Positions 36,064 to 46,030 of a DNA stretch of 64,000 nucleotides are shown piece after piece. The notes beneath the pieces are model-generated. The model ran no database searches, was not told the origin of the DNA, and saw only the letters and a program-made list of their open reading frames with translations. The position numbers were made by a program, and so were the translations under genes. The stretch is from Bifidobacterium simiarum (GTDB lineage: Bacteria > Actinomycetota > Actinomycetes > Actinomycetales > Bifidobacteriaceae). The stretch spans positions 1-64,000 of the forward strand of contig NZ_PEBK01000010.1 in the NCBI RefSeq assembly GCF_002802905.1. Reading direction: 5' to 3'. Within the stretch, counting starts at the first letter, position 1. Each line of letters starts with the position of its first letter.

Positions 36064-37344
36064 ATGTCCGCCCCCAGTCCCACTTCAGCACCCGTTCCCG
36101 AGAACGCCCCATCGCAGCCTCCGCACAAGGACAAGGTCTCCGTCCGCCTCTCCGTAGGCCTTGTTCTCGCCGGCATCCTATGGATGACCCCGTACATCGG
36201 TTCGGTCACCGTACTGCTGCCGGCTCTGTTCGATCAGATCGCCCCCGATCAGAAGGTGGCGCTCGTCGCACAGATGTCCATCGTCGGCTCCATCGTGGCA
36301 TTGATCGCCAACATCCTCTTCGGCGCGTTCTCCGATCTCACCCGCTCCCGCTTCGGCGCCCGAGCCCCATGGCTGGTGCTCGGCTCCGTGGTCACCGCGG
36401 CAATGCTGTTCGCCATCACGAAAACATCCAGCACCGCAATGATCCTCATCCTGTGGTGCATCTTCCAGTTCTTCCTCAACGCCATCGTCGCACCGCTTGT
36501 CGCCGTGATCCCCGATCGAGCACCCGAATCCCTGCGAGGCACCTACTCGGCGGTCTACGGTGCGGGCAGCATGGTCGGCGCCGGTCTTGCCTCGGTGGTC
36601 GCGTCCCGATTCCTCAGCAACCCCGCGTTGGGCGTCATCGTCTTCGCCTGTGCGATTCTGCTGTGCGGCCCGCTGTTCGTGCTGATCGCGCCGGATAAGT
36701 CCAATAAGGACGTCGAACGCAAGAAGTTCTCCTTTGACACGATCAAGACCAATTTCGCTTTTCCGACCAGGAACTGCCGAGACTTCTATCTGGCGCTCGT
36801 CGGCAAGCTCATCTTCGTACTCGCCTTCTATGCGGTCACCGGCTACCAGCTGTACATCGCCACCGACTATATCGGTCTCGACACCGCGGGAGCCGGCAAC
36901 CTAATCGCCGCCATGGCCACCGCACAGATGGTGTTCGGTCTGATCTTCAGCGCCGTCGCGGGGCCGATCTCCGACAAGATCAACCGACGCAAGATCTTTG
37001 TGGTGCTATGCTGCCTCATCGCCGCCGTGGTGTTCCTCATCCCCGCATTCTGGGCGGTTCCCACCGCGATGATGATTCTGGCCGTCGTCAACAGCGGTAT
37101 GGTGCAGGGCGCGTACATGTCGGTGGATCAGGCGCTGAACTTTGACGTCCTACCGTCCAGGGAAACCGCCGCCAAGGATCTCGGCCTGCTGAACATGGCC
37201 AACACCGGCGGCCAGATCTTCGGACCGATGGCCACCTCGTTCGTGGTGATGTCCGCCGGCGGCTATCGCCCGGTCTTCTTCGTTTCCGCCGCACTGCTCG
37301 CCGTCTCCGCAATCCTGATTCAGATGATCCGCAAGGCCCGGTAG
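36064..37344 (+). CDS. Major facilitator superfamily sugar transporter
   Basis: This 426-residue protein has 12 predicted membrane segments and starts at ATG 36064 behind GAAAGGAAC. The cytoplasmic loop between segments 2 and 3 carries the MFS motif GAFSDLTRSRFGARAPWLVLG, and the matching loop in the second half is GPISDKINRRK. It resembles GPH/disaccharide-type sugar permeases. The close position downstream of the GH3 gene suggests it imports the beta-glucoside that GH3 splits. The energy source is presumably the proton gradient. Confidence 0.88.
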   Translation: MSAPSPTSAPVPENAPSQPPHKDKVSVRLSVGLVLAGILWMTPYIGSVTVLLPALFDQIAPDQKVALVAQMSIVGSIVALIANILFGAFSDLTRSRFGARAPWLVLGSVVTAAMLFAITKTSSTAMILILWCIFQFFLNAIVAPLVAVIPDRAPESLRGTYSAVYGAGSMVGAGLASVVASRFLSNPALGVIVFACAILLCGPLFVLIAPDKSNKDVERKKFSFDTIKTNFAFPTRNCRDFYLALVGKLIFVLAFYAVTGYQLYIATDYIGLDTAGAGNLIAAMATAQMVFGLIFSAVAGPISDKINRRKIFVVLCCLIAAVVFLIPAFWAVPTAMMILAVVNSGMVQGAYMSVDQALNFDVLPSRETAAKDLGLLNMANTGGQIFGPMATSFVVMSAGGYRPVFFVSAALLAVSAILIQMIRKAR

Positions 37345-37417
37345 CCGCAGCAGGAAACGGCCTTCAGCACCACCGACGCACCACCGACGTCACCGCCTCA
37401 TTATCGTTCCCCGAAGC

Positions 37418-38092
37418 TCACTCCTCACACCGCAGTTCGGGAATCGAGGCGGTGACGTCCTTCCACATCCGCACGAAATCAAGATGCTCGCTATCGCGCA
37501 GCCACTGCAGCTGCAGGCCGTCCATCAGTGCCAGCACCTTGCGTGCGCAAATCATCGGATCGTCCACCGAAGGCTCCTTGGCCGCCAGCTCACGCATGAC
37601 CTCCAACGTGAAATGCTCCCGGTTGCGCAACCATTCGTAGGCGGGGTGAGTGGAGTCAAGCGCCTCCGCATCGAGCATGCTGTACAGACGGACCTTCTCG
37701 GGATTGCGGGCATTGTACTCCACCAGCACATGGCATGCCTGCGCCAGGGAAAGATTCCCGAAGGACATGTCCTGCACACGATCCGGACCGTCCTCATCGC
37801 CGGAGTCCCGTTTCCCGCCGCTTTCTCCCGTCCGTTCGGCTCCGTCGATCTGCCGGGAGATATCCACAAGAGCACGATTGTCCTCCTGTTCCAGAATCAT
37901 CATCAGCAGGCCGGTCTTCGACTGCACGTGGTGGATCAGTCCAGCCACGGTGAGTCCGCAGGCATCGGCGACCTCCTGCAGCGAGGTACCCCAGTATCCA
38001 CGTTCCGCCATGAGCTCGGACGCCACCCTGACGATCTGCTCCCGCCGCTTGTGCGGATCCATGCGCACACGGTCCCGTCTGCGAATCACCAT
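37418..38092 (-). CDS. TetR-family transcription regulator
   Basis: The 224-residue product has an N-terminal helix-turn-helix typical of TetR (REQIVRVASELMAERGYWGTSLQEVADACGLTVAGLIHHVQSK) and an all-helical ligand-binding C-terminal part. The ATG at 38092, with AAGG about 9 bases upstream, is preferred; a TTG three codons earlier and the ATG at 38062 are alternatives. It is convergent with the MFS gene. It is the likely repressor of the GH3–MFS pair through the palindrome at 33459–33480. The ligand is probably a glycoside or its product. Confidence 0.88.
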   Translation of the reverse strand: MVIRRRDRVRMDPHKRREQIVRVASELMAERGYWGTSLQEVADACGLTVAGLIHHVQSKTGLLMMILEQEDNRALVDISRQIDGAERTGESGGKRDSGDEDGPDRVQDMSFGNLSLAQACHVLVEYNARNPEKVRLYSMLDAEALDSTHPAYEWLRNREHFTLEVMRELAAKEPSVDDPMICARKVLALMDGLQLQWLRDSEHLDFVRMWKDVTASIPELRCEE

Positions 38093-38270
38093 GCCGATCA
38101 ACCTTGCCCATCCCGGCGTCTAGCGCCGTCAGCCTTATCCGTCCGGGCAATTGTAGAACAGTTTCAGTGTCCGACACCGAAGAACGGCGATGGCTCCGAG
38201 AGCATCGCCTTCGGAGCCATCAGAGAGCCGTCAATGGAACCGATCGCCGTATTTACCGTACGGACAATCG

Positions 38271-40460
38271 TCACTCGTAATCGAGTTCGAGCAGATACGC
38301 CACCGGAGCCGTCGACCCGGGCACGGTAAGCGTATGGCTATCGAGATCCCAACGAATATCACCATTCCCGCCGTACAGTACCCTCACGGATGCGAAATCG
38401 ACATCGTCGCCGTGCAGGTTCAGCGATACCGGTTCATCGGACGCTTCCGCGCCATCGGGGCGCACCCACACCGCCAAATATCCGCGCGTTCGCGAGGATC
38501 GTAGACCCAATGCCACCGTCTCGTCACGCCAGCCGGGCAGGCCGGCGGGCCAGAACGGCACCGCCGTTGCGATATCCGCACGGATCGACTTGTAGATATC
38601 CAACGCGGCGGTGATCTCGGTAAGTTGTTCGGGGCTCATCCGCGTCAGATACCCGGAGACATACGGACGTCCGACCATACCGTTGATCATGGTGTATCGC
38701 ACTTCGTCGATCGTCATGTCGGCATTCGGGTACGCCCAATCGCCGCACTGTTCCGGCAGCATGCTCATCGGGGAGGATGCCGAGATATTCGCATACAGCC
38801 GGTAATCCTGCTGATCGCTGGTGGATTGCAGTTGGGCGCGCTTCAGCGTCTCCCAGTCGGCGCGCATAGCACCCGACGAGCAGGTCTCGATCGTCACCTC
38901 CGGATGACGATCCTCCACACCGTCCAGCCATGAGAGATACGCACGATCGATCTCCAATTGCCCTTCGCCGCGACTTGGCGCATCGACGTCCGTGCCGGCA
39001 CCGGTGTTCACGTTATAGTCGAGCTTGAAGTACCGAATGCCCAGATCATCGACAAGATGATCGACCGTCTCGTCGAGATGACGACGTACGACGGGATGAC
39101 GCAGATCGAGCAGATACCGCAGATGCGTTTCGAGACGATATCCGCCGGAATGCAGGAACGCCTCTTCGGGCAGTTCATCCACATACGGCGAGGAGATGCC
39201 GATGACCTCCGGCTCCAGCCAGATGCCCGGCGTCATACCGTTATCACGAATATGATCGATCACCTCGGCAAGGCCACCGGGGAACCGCGTGCGGGACTCC
39301 TTCCACTCCCCCACCGACGGCCACCAATCGCCATGTTCGTCATACCATCCACAGTCGATGCAGTAGTACTCCACGCCGATCTTCGCGGCCGCCTCGATCA
39401 GCGGCAGTTCCTTGGCCGTGGTGGGGTTACCCATGAACGTGTTCATGTAATCGTTGAACACGATCGGCAGATCCTTATGATCAACGTGGGTGCGGACGGT
39501 GTGGCGACGGTATGCGGTCAGTTCGCCCACCACTCCATCAAGTTCCCGATCGGAAACCGCAACCATACCGGTTACGGTGGTGAATGATTCATCCCGCTTG
39601 AGATCGACATGCCAGTGATGTTCCACATCGGTGGGCCCGGACAGTACCAGATAGAATCCGTCCATCCGCTCGCCCAGCTGCCACAGCCAGGGACCGTTGG
39701 ATTCCACCTGCCATGCGAGCGAGCGCCCGGTGTCCGGATCGACCAATGCCGCCTGAGGCAGATCATGGGCTGTGGATCGGCTACTGACGGAGCTGCGGGT
39801 CAGGGTGTTGCCGAACGAGGTGACCGATGAGGACCGGGAATCGACCTTCTTGCCTGCCGACGCGGCGGCCTGCGCGGCGGCGGCCGCCTTGGCCTTGTTG
39901 CGACGATGGATATCAAGCACGGAGACCAGATCATAGTCACGCAGACGTTCTCGACGCCAACGGTTCTCGCTGGTCCAATCGGAAATGCCTGTGACCACGT
40001 CCCAATGCGAATCGTCGCCGTCGAGCCTGACGTAGGCCGAAAGTGAACTCACCGAAGTCAGCCGCAATGGCAGTTCCCCTTCATTGGTTACGGTGACCTT
40101 GCCCGTGACCGCGGCAACGCCATCATAGGCGGTGAATTGCGCTACGGCACGCAGACCGTACCGTTCGGATCGCAGGGTCACCGACAGGGTCCGGCTTCCC
40201 TCCCCGAGAGTTTCCTCGTGCGAGACGTATCGTAGATCGTTGCCGATGATCATCTCGGAATACCGTGATCCGAAATTGCCCTGCATCGCACCGTTAGCCG
40301 AAATCTGCACCATCGACTGCGGCTGCGTGAAGGCGGTGTCGGATGCCGGCACCCCGATAGGTCGGATCGATTCGATATATGGAGGGATGTCGTCCCCGTA
40401 CACGATGTCGAGGGCAATGTGGTCATTGCCCCAGGTGAAGCGTTGATTGGTTGCTGTCAT
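38271..40460 (-). CDS. Glycoside hydrolase family 36 enzyme (alpha-galactosidase-like)
   Basis: The 729-residue intracellular protein has the GH36 plan: N-terminal beta-supersandwich, (beta/alpha)8 barrel and C-terminal beta domain. The nucleophile is D481 in YFKLDYN and the acid/base is D549 in STSDQQDY. Between them most alpha-galactosidases have a C-SGGGR motif; this protein has CSSGAMR, so its substrate may differ from plain raffinose or melibiose. A Lys/Ala/Ser-rich insertion (RRNKAKAAAAAQAAASAGKK) interrupts the N-terminal domain near residue 190. It is the last gene of a probable transporter–GH31–GH36 operon. Confidence 0.9.
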   Translation of the reverse strand: MTATNQRFTWGNDHIALDIVYGDDIPPYIESIRPIGVPASDTAFTQPQSMVQISANGAMQGNFGSRYSEMIIGNDLRYVSHEETLGEGSRTLSVTLRSERYGLRAVAQFTAYDGVAAVTGKVTVTNEGELPLRLTSVSSLSAYVRLDGDDSHWDVVTGISDWTSENRWRRERLRDYDLVSVLDIHRRNKAKAAAAAQAAASAGKKVDSRSSSVTSFGNTLTRSSVSSRSTAHDLPQAALVDPDTGRSLAWQVESNGPWLWQLGERMDGFYLVLSGPTDVEHHWHVDLKRDESFTTVTGMVAVSDRELDGVVGELTAYRRHTVRTHVDHKDLPIVFNDYMNTFMGNPTTAKELPLIEAAAKIGVEYYCIDCGWYDEHGDWWPSVGEWKESRTRFPGGLAEVIDHIRDNGMTPGIWLEPEVIGISSPYVDELPEEAFLHSGGYRLETHLRYLLDLRHPVVRRHLDETVDHLVDDLGIRYFKLDYNVNTGAGTDVDAPSRGEGQLEIDRAYLSWLDGVEDRHPEVTIETCSSGAMRADWETLKRAQLQSTSDQQDYRLYANISASSPMSMLPEQCGDWAYPNADMTIDEVRYTMINGMVGRPYVSGYLTRMSPEQLTEITAALDIYKSIRADIATAVPFWPAGLPGWRDETVALGLRSSRTRGYLAVWVRPDGAEASDEPVSLNLHGDDVDFASVRVLYGGNGDIRWDLDSHTLTVPGSTAPVAYLLELDYE

Positions 40461-40591
40461 TGGTCTGCTTCTTTCCTCTTGCCATTCTTGACGTTGCTGA
40501 TGTCATGGCGTTTATCAGTGTCGTTGCGTTGTCAATGTCGTTCGTGATGACGCGTCGGTTCCGGACCTGCCGGAATCCCGACGCGTTCGAC

Positions 40592-42652
40592 TCAGTCTTG
40601 TAATGCCTCCAGCACTCCAGCCCCCTTTCTTACGAATACCGGAATGTGATCCAACGGCGCCGGCACCTCCACGACCGCACCGCCCTGATATTCGGTCGTT
40701 TCCTGACCGGGGCCGACGAACACCCAGTCCGCCCCCTTTGGCAGACGAACCTCGCGGCTGCGCTGTCCCTCGTACAGGATGGGCGCCACCAGAACGTCCG
40801 GCCCGAACAGGTATTCGTCATCCACGCCCCACGCGTCCGGATCGTCCGGAAAATCGTAGAACAGCGGACGGATCACCGGAGTGCCCTGTTCATGCGCGTC
40901 GCGCATCCGTTCGGCGACGTACGGCCGCAGCCGTTCCCGGAGTTCGATGCAGGACTTCAGGATTCGATACAGGTCGTCTCCATAGCTCCAGATCTCGTTG
41001 TCGGCTCCCGAGCAGAACGGCTCATTGAACTTCCGCCATGCGTCGGTGACATCGAATTCAATGGGGACACGGAAGCCATGCAGCCGCATGACCGGGCAGA
41101 ACACGCCGAATTGGAACCATCGGACCAGCAATTCATGGAACTTCGGATCTCGCACATCACCGCCGGTAAATCCTCCGATGTCGGTGGTCCACCACGGAAT
41201 GCCGGAGATACCGGCATTGAGGCCTGCGACCACCTGCCGACGGAACGATTCAAACGTGGAATGCACGTCGCCGCTCCATAGCAGGGCACCGTATCGCTGA
41301 CTGCCTGCCCAAGCGCATCGCAACAGATTGCAGATGTCGCCCTCATGCTGCCCGGCGGCTCGCTGCCCTTCATAGAAGGTCTTCGCATATTCCACCGGAT
41401 AGAAGCCTCCGACCTTGAGGGCCGGACCGGCGTCATAGCGCACGATGTCGAAGCTGTAATGCGGCGAGAGATCGGGCTCGGCCTCATCCAGCCAGAACAG
41501 GCGCACGCCCTTGTCGTAGTAGTGTTCCTTGGCCTTCGACCATACGAAGGCTCGGGCACCGGGATTGAAGGCGTCGAAGTAGCTTTCGTTGCCCATGAAG
41601 TTCATCAGCGTGGGGGTGCCGCGATCGGTGCTCACCAGATATCCCTTGGACTCCATTTCATCCCAGTTCTCGGAGTTGACGTCCACGGTGGGCCAGATCG
41701 ACACCATGAGCTTGATCCCCATGGATTCCAATTCACGGACCATACCGGCCGGGTCGGGCCAATACTTTGGATCGAACTTCCATTCGCCCTGCTGCGGCCA
41801 GTGGAAGAAGTCAACCACGATCACCGAGATCGGCACGCCACGCTCCTTGTAGCCGCGGGCCACGCGCAGCAGCTCCTCCTGGGTCTTGTACCGCAGCTTG
41901 CACTGCCAGAATCCCATGGCCCAGTCCGGCATCATCGGCACATGACCGGTCACCGCGGAGTACTGCTCCTCGATCTGCGCGGGGGTGTCCCCGGCACAGA
42001 TCCAGTAGTCGAGCTGATCGGTACGTTCGGCTTCCCATTCGGTGAGATTCCGAGCGAACGAGACTCGACCGATGGCCGGATTGTTCCATAGCAGACCATA
42101 TCCGCGGTTGGACAGCATGAACGGAATGCTGGCCTGCGAGTTGCGCTGCGCCAGTTCCAGCACGCAGCCCTTGAGATCGAGCTCATGGATCTGCCGCTGG
42201 CCGAGACCGTAGATGCGCTCATCGTCATGAGCCTTGAACCGCATGGTCAGGCGCCAGTCACCGCCGAGGACGGGCCGCCAATCTCGGGCCGGCAGCTCCA
42301 CGGCACTGGTTTCGTCGCCGCCGTCCTTGATCTGCCAGAACTCCTCCAGCAGTACCTTGCCATCCGCATTGCGGAAGGAGATCCAGCCGCGCTGGTCGAT
42401 CTCGGCGGTGATCGATCCATTGACGATACGCCCCGACTGCGCTTCGCCTTCCGCCCCGTCAAGTTCGATGTGCGTCGAGGATCCGGGCGTTACAGGCCGT
42501 TCGTTCAACGCCCATTGCAGGTTCTCGTCGATGGCACGGTTCTTGGTTCCGCGCACGCGCAGCGCATTCGGCCCCCAAGGTTCCAGCCATAGCGTCTCGT
42601 GCCGACACCTCCAGACCAGCCTCTCACCGTCGCGTTCCAGTACTGCATTCAT
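40592..42652 (-). CDS. Glycoside hydrolase family 31 enzyme (alpha-xylosidase or alpha-glucosidase)
   Basis: The 686-residue intracellular protein has the GH31 fold: an N-terminal sandwich, then a barrel from about residue 240 (MPDWAMGFWQCKLRYK). The nucleophile is D389 in FWLDEAEPD and the acid/base is D462 in WSGDVHS. The WLDEAEP signature is typical of the XylS/XylQ-like alpha-xylosidase branch, so removal of alpha-linked xylose (or glucose) from short oligosaccharides is likely. It sits 56 bases after the MHS-type transporter gene and before GH36, on the same strand. The ATG at 42652 has a weak GGAAG ribosome site. Confidence 0.9.
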   Translation of the reverse strand: MNAVLERDGERLVWRCRHETLWLEPWGPNALRVRGTKNRAIDENLQWALNERPVTPGSSTHIELDGAEGEAQSGRIVNGSITAEIDQRGWISFRNADGKVLLEEFWQIKDGGDETSAVELPARDWRPVLGGDWRLTMRFKAHDDERIYGLGQRQIHELDLKGCVLELAQRNSQASIPFMLSNRGYGLLWNNPAIGRVSFARNLTEWEAERTDQLDYWICAGDTPAQIEEQYSAVTGHVPMMPDWAMGFWQCKLRYKTQEELLRVARGYKERGVPISVIVVDFFHWPQQGEWKFDPKYWPDPAGMVRELESMGIKLMVSIWPTVDVNSENWDEMESKGYLVSTDRGTPTLMNFMGNESYFDAFNPGARAFVWSKAKEHYYDKGVRLFWLDEAEPDLSPHYSFDIVRYDAGPALKVGGFYPVEYAKTFYEGQRAAGQHEGDICNLLRCAWAGSQRYGALLWSGDVHSTFESFRRQVVAGLNAGISGIPWWTTDIGGFTGGDVRDPKFHELLVRWFQFGVFCPVMRLHGFRVPIEFDVTDAWRKFNEPFCSGADNEIWSYGDDLYRILKSCIELRERLRPYVAERMRDAHEQGTPVIRPLFYDFPDDPDAWGVDDEYLFGPDVLVAPILYEGQRSREVRLPKGADWVFVGPGQETTEYQGGAVVEVPAPLDHIPVFVRKGAGVLEALQD

Positions 42653-42708
42653 TGTGTATCACTTCCGTTGTTGTCGTTCGTGTTCTCTTTCGTCTTCCGA
42701 CCAATTGC

Positions 42709-44067
42709 TCAGCCGGCATTCAGCGGCGAATGCGCGGTCTCGCGGGCCTTCCACACGGCAACCAACGAAATCGCTCCGGCGATCATCAGCCAGAAGGCAG
42801 GTGCGAACTTGTTGCCGGTGCTGGCGATCAGCCACGAGGAGATGTACGGGGTCAGGCCGCCGAACAGGGAGACTGCGATGTTGTAGGCCAAGGCCATGCT
42901 GGTGAATCGCAGGTTGGTGGGGAACAGCTCGGCCATGGCCGCGTTGATCGCACCATCCACGGCGGCCAGGCAGATGCCGAGGATCGCCATGGCGCCGGCC
43001 GCGGCCCAGAAGCTTCCGGCCGACATCAGGATCAGCGTCGGATAGGTCAATACGATGAAGCCCACGCATCCAAGGGCCATGACCGGGCGCCGGCCGATGC
43101 GGTCACTGAGCATGCCGAACGGTCCGATCAATGCGAAGCAGACGAGGAAGCCAAGGAATGTGGCACCGTAGCTGGTGAGCTGGTCATATTCCAGATCGGT
43201 CTGCAGGTAGGCGGGCATGAAGGTCTGAAGCATCCAGTGGCCAACCGACTTGATGGTAACGAATCCGGCGCAGAACAGCAGCACCTTCCACTGCGTCATC
43301 ACCGACATCTTCAGCGGCGACTTCTGCACCTTGCTCATCTTCTTCGTGGCCTTGAACTCCGGGGTGTCCTCCAGCTTCTCTCGCATGTAGAAGCCGATCC
43401 AGCCGAGGGGAAGTGCGATGAAGAACGGAATACGCCATGCCCAGCCTTCCACGGCGGCTTCGCCGACCACGGCACTGAGCAGCAGTACGATGCCCGATCC
43501 GGCCAGATAGGAGGCCACGCCGAACAGATCGATGAAGCTGGTGACGAATCCTCGGCGGTTGGAGGGCGAGAATTCCAACAGCAAGGTGGTCGATCCCGAG
43601 CTTTCGCCGCCGGCGGCAAAGCCCTGAAGCAGTCGCAGCAGCACCAGCACCACGGAGGCCCAGATGCCCAGCGTCTGATAGGTCGGCAGGCAGCCCATCA
43701 GGAACGTGCAGCCGGTGGTGCACAGAATGATGGCGGCCAATACGTTCTTACGGCCGAATCGATCACCCAACGACCCCCAGAACATACCACCGATCGGACG
43801 GATCAGGAAGCCCGCGGCGAACACCGCGAAGGTGGAGAGCATGGCCGCCTGCGGATCGCCCTTCTGGAAAAAGTTCATGCTGATGACGGTGGCGAGCGTG
43901 CCGTACAGCGCGAAGTCGAACCATTCGGCAAAGTGGCCGATGCCGGCAGTCGGGATCACGCGACGCAGCGCGGCGCGACGGTCCTCATCGCTCTCGATCT
44001 TAAGAGCGAGCTTCTGTTCCTCGTCGTCCGCGACCGGCGCGGACGGTTCATGCGATTCCTGATGCAT
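42709..44067 (-). CDS. MFS transporter of the metabolite:H+ symporter (MHS) type
   Basis: A 452-residue protein with 12 predicted membrane segments, started at ATG 44067 behind AAAGGAG. It has the MHS signatures HFAEWFDFALYGTLA in segment 1, FLIRPIGGMFWGSLGDRFGRK and RLLQGFAAGGESSGSTTLLLEF. Known relatives (ProP, ShiA, KgtP) carry betaine, shikimate or organic acids rather than oligosaccharides. It nevertheless heads an operon with two glycosidase genes under an IclR-type control region. It may import a glycoside of an organic acid or phenolic compound; this is inference. Confidence 0.88.
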   Translation of the reverse strand: MHQESHEPSAPVADDEEQKLALKIESDEDRRAALRRVIPTAGIGHFAEWFDFALYGTLATVISMNFFQKGDPQAAMLSTFAVFAAGFLIRPIGGMFWGSLGDRFGRKNVLAAIILCTTGCTFLMGCLPTYQTLGIWASVVLVLLRLLQGFAAGGESSGSTTLLLEFSPSNRRGFVTSFIDLFGVASYLAGSGIVLLLSAVVGEAAVEGWAWRIPFFIALPLGWIGFYMREKLEDTPEFKATKKMSKVQKSPLKMSVMTQWKVLLFCAGFVTIKSVGHWMLQTFMPAYLQTDLEYDQLTSYGATFLGFLVCFALIGPFGMLSDRIGRRPVMALGCVGFIVLTYPTLILMSAGSFWAAAGAMAILGICLAAVDGAINAAMAELFPTNLRFTSMALAYNIAVSLFGGLTPYISSWLIASTGNKFAPAFWLMIAGAISLVAVWKARETAHSPLNAG

Positions 44068-44151
44068 GACTTTCTCCTTTGAAAATCCATACTGCTTGGA
44101 TGGCGATTATTGGCGGTGACCTATCGTCCGGGCTGCGGTGCCGAGACAGCC

Positions 44152-44201
44152 TTGCAGTTCATTCTGCAATGTTTATTGCATTATCTGCAATGCTTATTGC
44201 A
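44152..44201. promoter_or_regulatory. Three overlapping/adjacent IclR operators
   Basis: Three palindromes lie in the divergent region: TTGCAG...CTGCAA (44152–44169), TGCAATGTTTATTGCA (44165–44180) and TGCAATGCTTATTGCA (44186–44201). The last two are 21 bp apart, so they lie on the same helix face. They sit between the transporter and iclR genes and probably control both. Confidence 0.7.
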
Positions 44202-44332
44202 CTATTAAGATAACACAAACCAGATATAGACACAACAGTGTGAGTAAAGTTCCAGATAGCGGACGATCATCGATACGGTCGATGCATAATGGGCGTATCG
44301 ACCATCAGACCGAATGAAGACAGGTGACGAAT

Positions 44333-45103
44333 ATGGCCGTTGAGACTTATCAGACCATCGCCAAAGCAGCTAAAGTACTGGAAGCATTGGGGAATGCGGA
44401 CGTGGACTCCATGAGGGCCGCGGATGTGGAACGGGTGGTGAATTTCGGCGCATCCACGACGGTTCGTCTGCTAACCAGTCTGGAGGCCTACGGCTTGGTG
44501 ACCCGCACCGATGATCAGCAGTATGCGCTGGGAGCCGAGATTCTCAGACTCTCCAGTCAGAAACTCAATCATGATCCGCTGTTCCGTGAATCGCGGGTGC
44601 TCTGCGAGGCGTTGGCACAGGAGACTGGACTGAACGCCTATGTGATCAAGGAGGAGAACGGGGCACCGGTCTACATCTGCAACTTCGAGGGGCGTCTTTC
44701 ACCGAAGAACCGCACGCTTATTGGCTTGGCGGTTTCCATGCACGCCTCGGCTATGGGCAAGTGCCTGATGATGGATATGACCGAGGAGGAGCGTCGGGCC
44801 AAGCTCGGCGATGAGCTGGTGCCATTCAATTCGAAGACCGTGCGTACACACGAGGAGCTGACCCGTCAGATTGAGGAGGGACGCCGGTGCGGCTACTGCA
44901 TTGAGGATCAGGAAGTCTCGTTCGGTCGGCTGTGCATCGCTGCGCCGATTCGTGATGCCTCGGAAAAGATCTGCGCTTCGATTTCCGTGGCGGGGCGCCT
45001 TTCCACGATGCGCAAGATCGGCGTGGACGAATTGGCTGAGCAGGTGCTTGAGGCCGCCGACCGTATCAGCGTCAATCTTGGAATGATCGGGGGTAATCAC
45101 TAG
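44333..45103 (+). CDS. IclR-family transcription regulator (glycosidase operon)
   Basis: The 256-residue product has an N-terminal winged helix (AKAAKVLEALGNADVDSMRAADVERVVNFGASTTVRLLTSLEAYGLV) and the C-terminal IclR effector domain with HASAMGKCLMM and SFGRLCIAAPIRD. It is divergent from the MHS transporter–GH31–GH36 operon and close to three TGCAAT palindromes, so it is the likely regulator of that operon. The ATG at 44333 fits family N-termini; a GTG three codons upstream (44324) is an equal alternative because neither has a strong ribosome site. The effector is probably the imported substrate. Confidence 0.9.
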   Translation: MAVETYQTIAKAAKVLEALGNADVDSMRAADVERVVNFGASTTVRLLTSLEAYGLVTRTDDQQYALGAEILRLSSQKLNHDPLFRESRVLCEALAQETGLNAYVIKEENGAPVYICNFEGRLSPKNRTLIGLAVSMHASAMGKCLMMDMTEEERRAKLGDELVPFNSKTVRTHEELTRQIEEGRRCGYCIEDQEVSFGRLCIAAPIRDASEKICASISVAGRLSTMRKIGVDELAEQVLEAADRISVNLGMIGGNH

Positions 45104-45170
45104 GCGGCGATGGGAGCGACCAGAGGCGAATGGACCAGACCTGGCTTCGCGTTCATCGCCGCGAATACGA

Positions 45171-45206
45171 AAAGGCCCGGGAGCGTTGAGCTCTCGGGCC
45201 TTTCGT
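45171..45206. terminator. Bidirectional terminator between iclR and rplA
   Basis: AAAGGCCCGGGAGC and GCTCTCGGGCCTTT form a 14-bp stem, with a T-run on the plus strand (TTTCGT) and a stronger one on the minus strand (TTTTCG). It serves both convergent genes. Confidence 0.85.
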
Positions 45207-45323
45207 GTTGCAATCTTTGCTTGTTACAAAGCGGGAGCGGTATGCGTCATGCCGCCGGCTCATCCGTGGAGGTCACGGACATCACATGGCGTCGGCGCAT
45301 TCCGCCGGATCAATGAACCGAAA

Positions 45324-46016
45324 TCAGGCCAGCAGGGCCGGATCCACCGGCACGCCGGGGTTCATCGTGGAGGTGATGGTGGCCTTGGTGATGTAGCGGC
45401 CCTTCACGGTGGCGGGCTTGAGACGCTTGACTTCGTCGGCCACGGCCTTGAAGTTCTCGTCCAGAGCGGCCTCGTCGAAGGAGAGCTTGCCGATCAGGAA
45501 GCTCAGGTTGCCGTTCTTGTCCACGCGGAACTCGATCTTGCCGCCCTTGATGTCCTTGACGGCCTTGGTGACGTCCATGGTCACGGTGCCGGTCTTCGGG
45601 TTCGGCATGAGGCCGCGGGGGCCGAGCACGCGGCCCAGACGGCCGACCTTGCCCATCATGTCGGGGGTGGCGACCACGGCGTCGAAGTCGAGGAAGCCGC
45701 CCTGCACCTTGGCGATCAGATCGTCATCGCCGACGATGTCGGCGCCGGCCTCGGTGGCCTCGGTGGCCTTCGGGCCGCGGGCGAACACGAGGACCTTGGC
45801 GGTCTTACCGGTGCCGTGGGGCAGGTTGACGGTGCCACGGACCAGCTGGTCGGCCTTGCGCGGGTCGACGTTCAGACGGTACACGGCTTCGACGGTCTGG
45901 TCGAAGTTGTAGGCCGGCATGCTCTTGAGCAGGGCAATGGCCTCGTTGGCGGTGTAGAGGTTTCCGCGGTCGATCTTCTCGGCGGCCTCGCGGTACTTCT
46001 TGGAACGCTTTACCAT
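45324..46016 (-). CDS. rplA: 50S ribosomal protein L1
   Basis: L1 forms the mobile stalk that helps release deacylated tRNA from the E site and, in many bacteria, represses its own L11 operon. The 230 residues match family length and motifs ([34 protein letters not shown]). The ATG at 46016 follows AAGGAGAAGG. The gene is 14 bases downstream of rplK, the standard L11 operon. Confidence 0.98.
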   Translation of the reverse strand: MVKRSKKYREAAEKIDRGNLYTANEAIALLKSMPAYNFDQTVEAVYRLNVDPRKADQLVRGTVNLPHGTGKTAKVLVFARGPKATEATEAGADIVGDDDLIAKVQGGFLDFDAVVATPDMMGKVGRLGRVLGPRGLMPNPKTGTVTMDVTKAVKDIKGGKIEFRVDKNGNLSFLIGKLSFDEAALDENFKAVADEVKRLKPATVKGRYITKATITSTMNPGVPVDPALLA

Positions 46017-46030
46017 GAGTCCTTCTCCTT

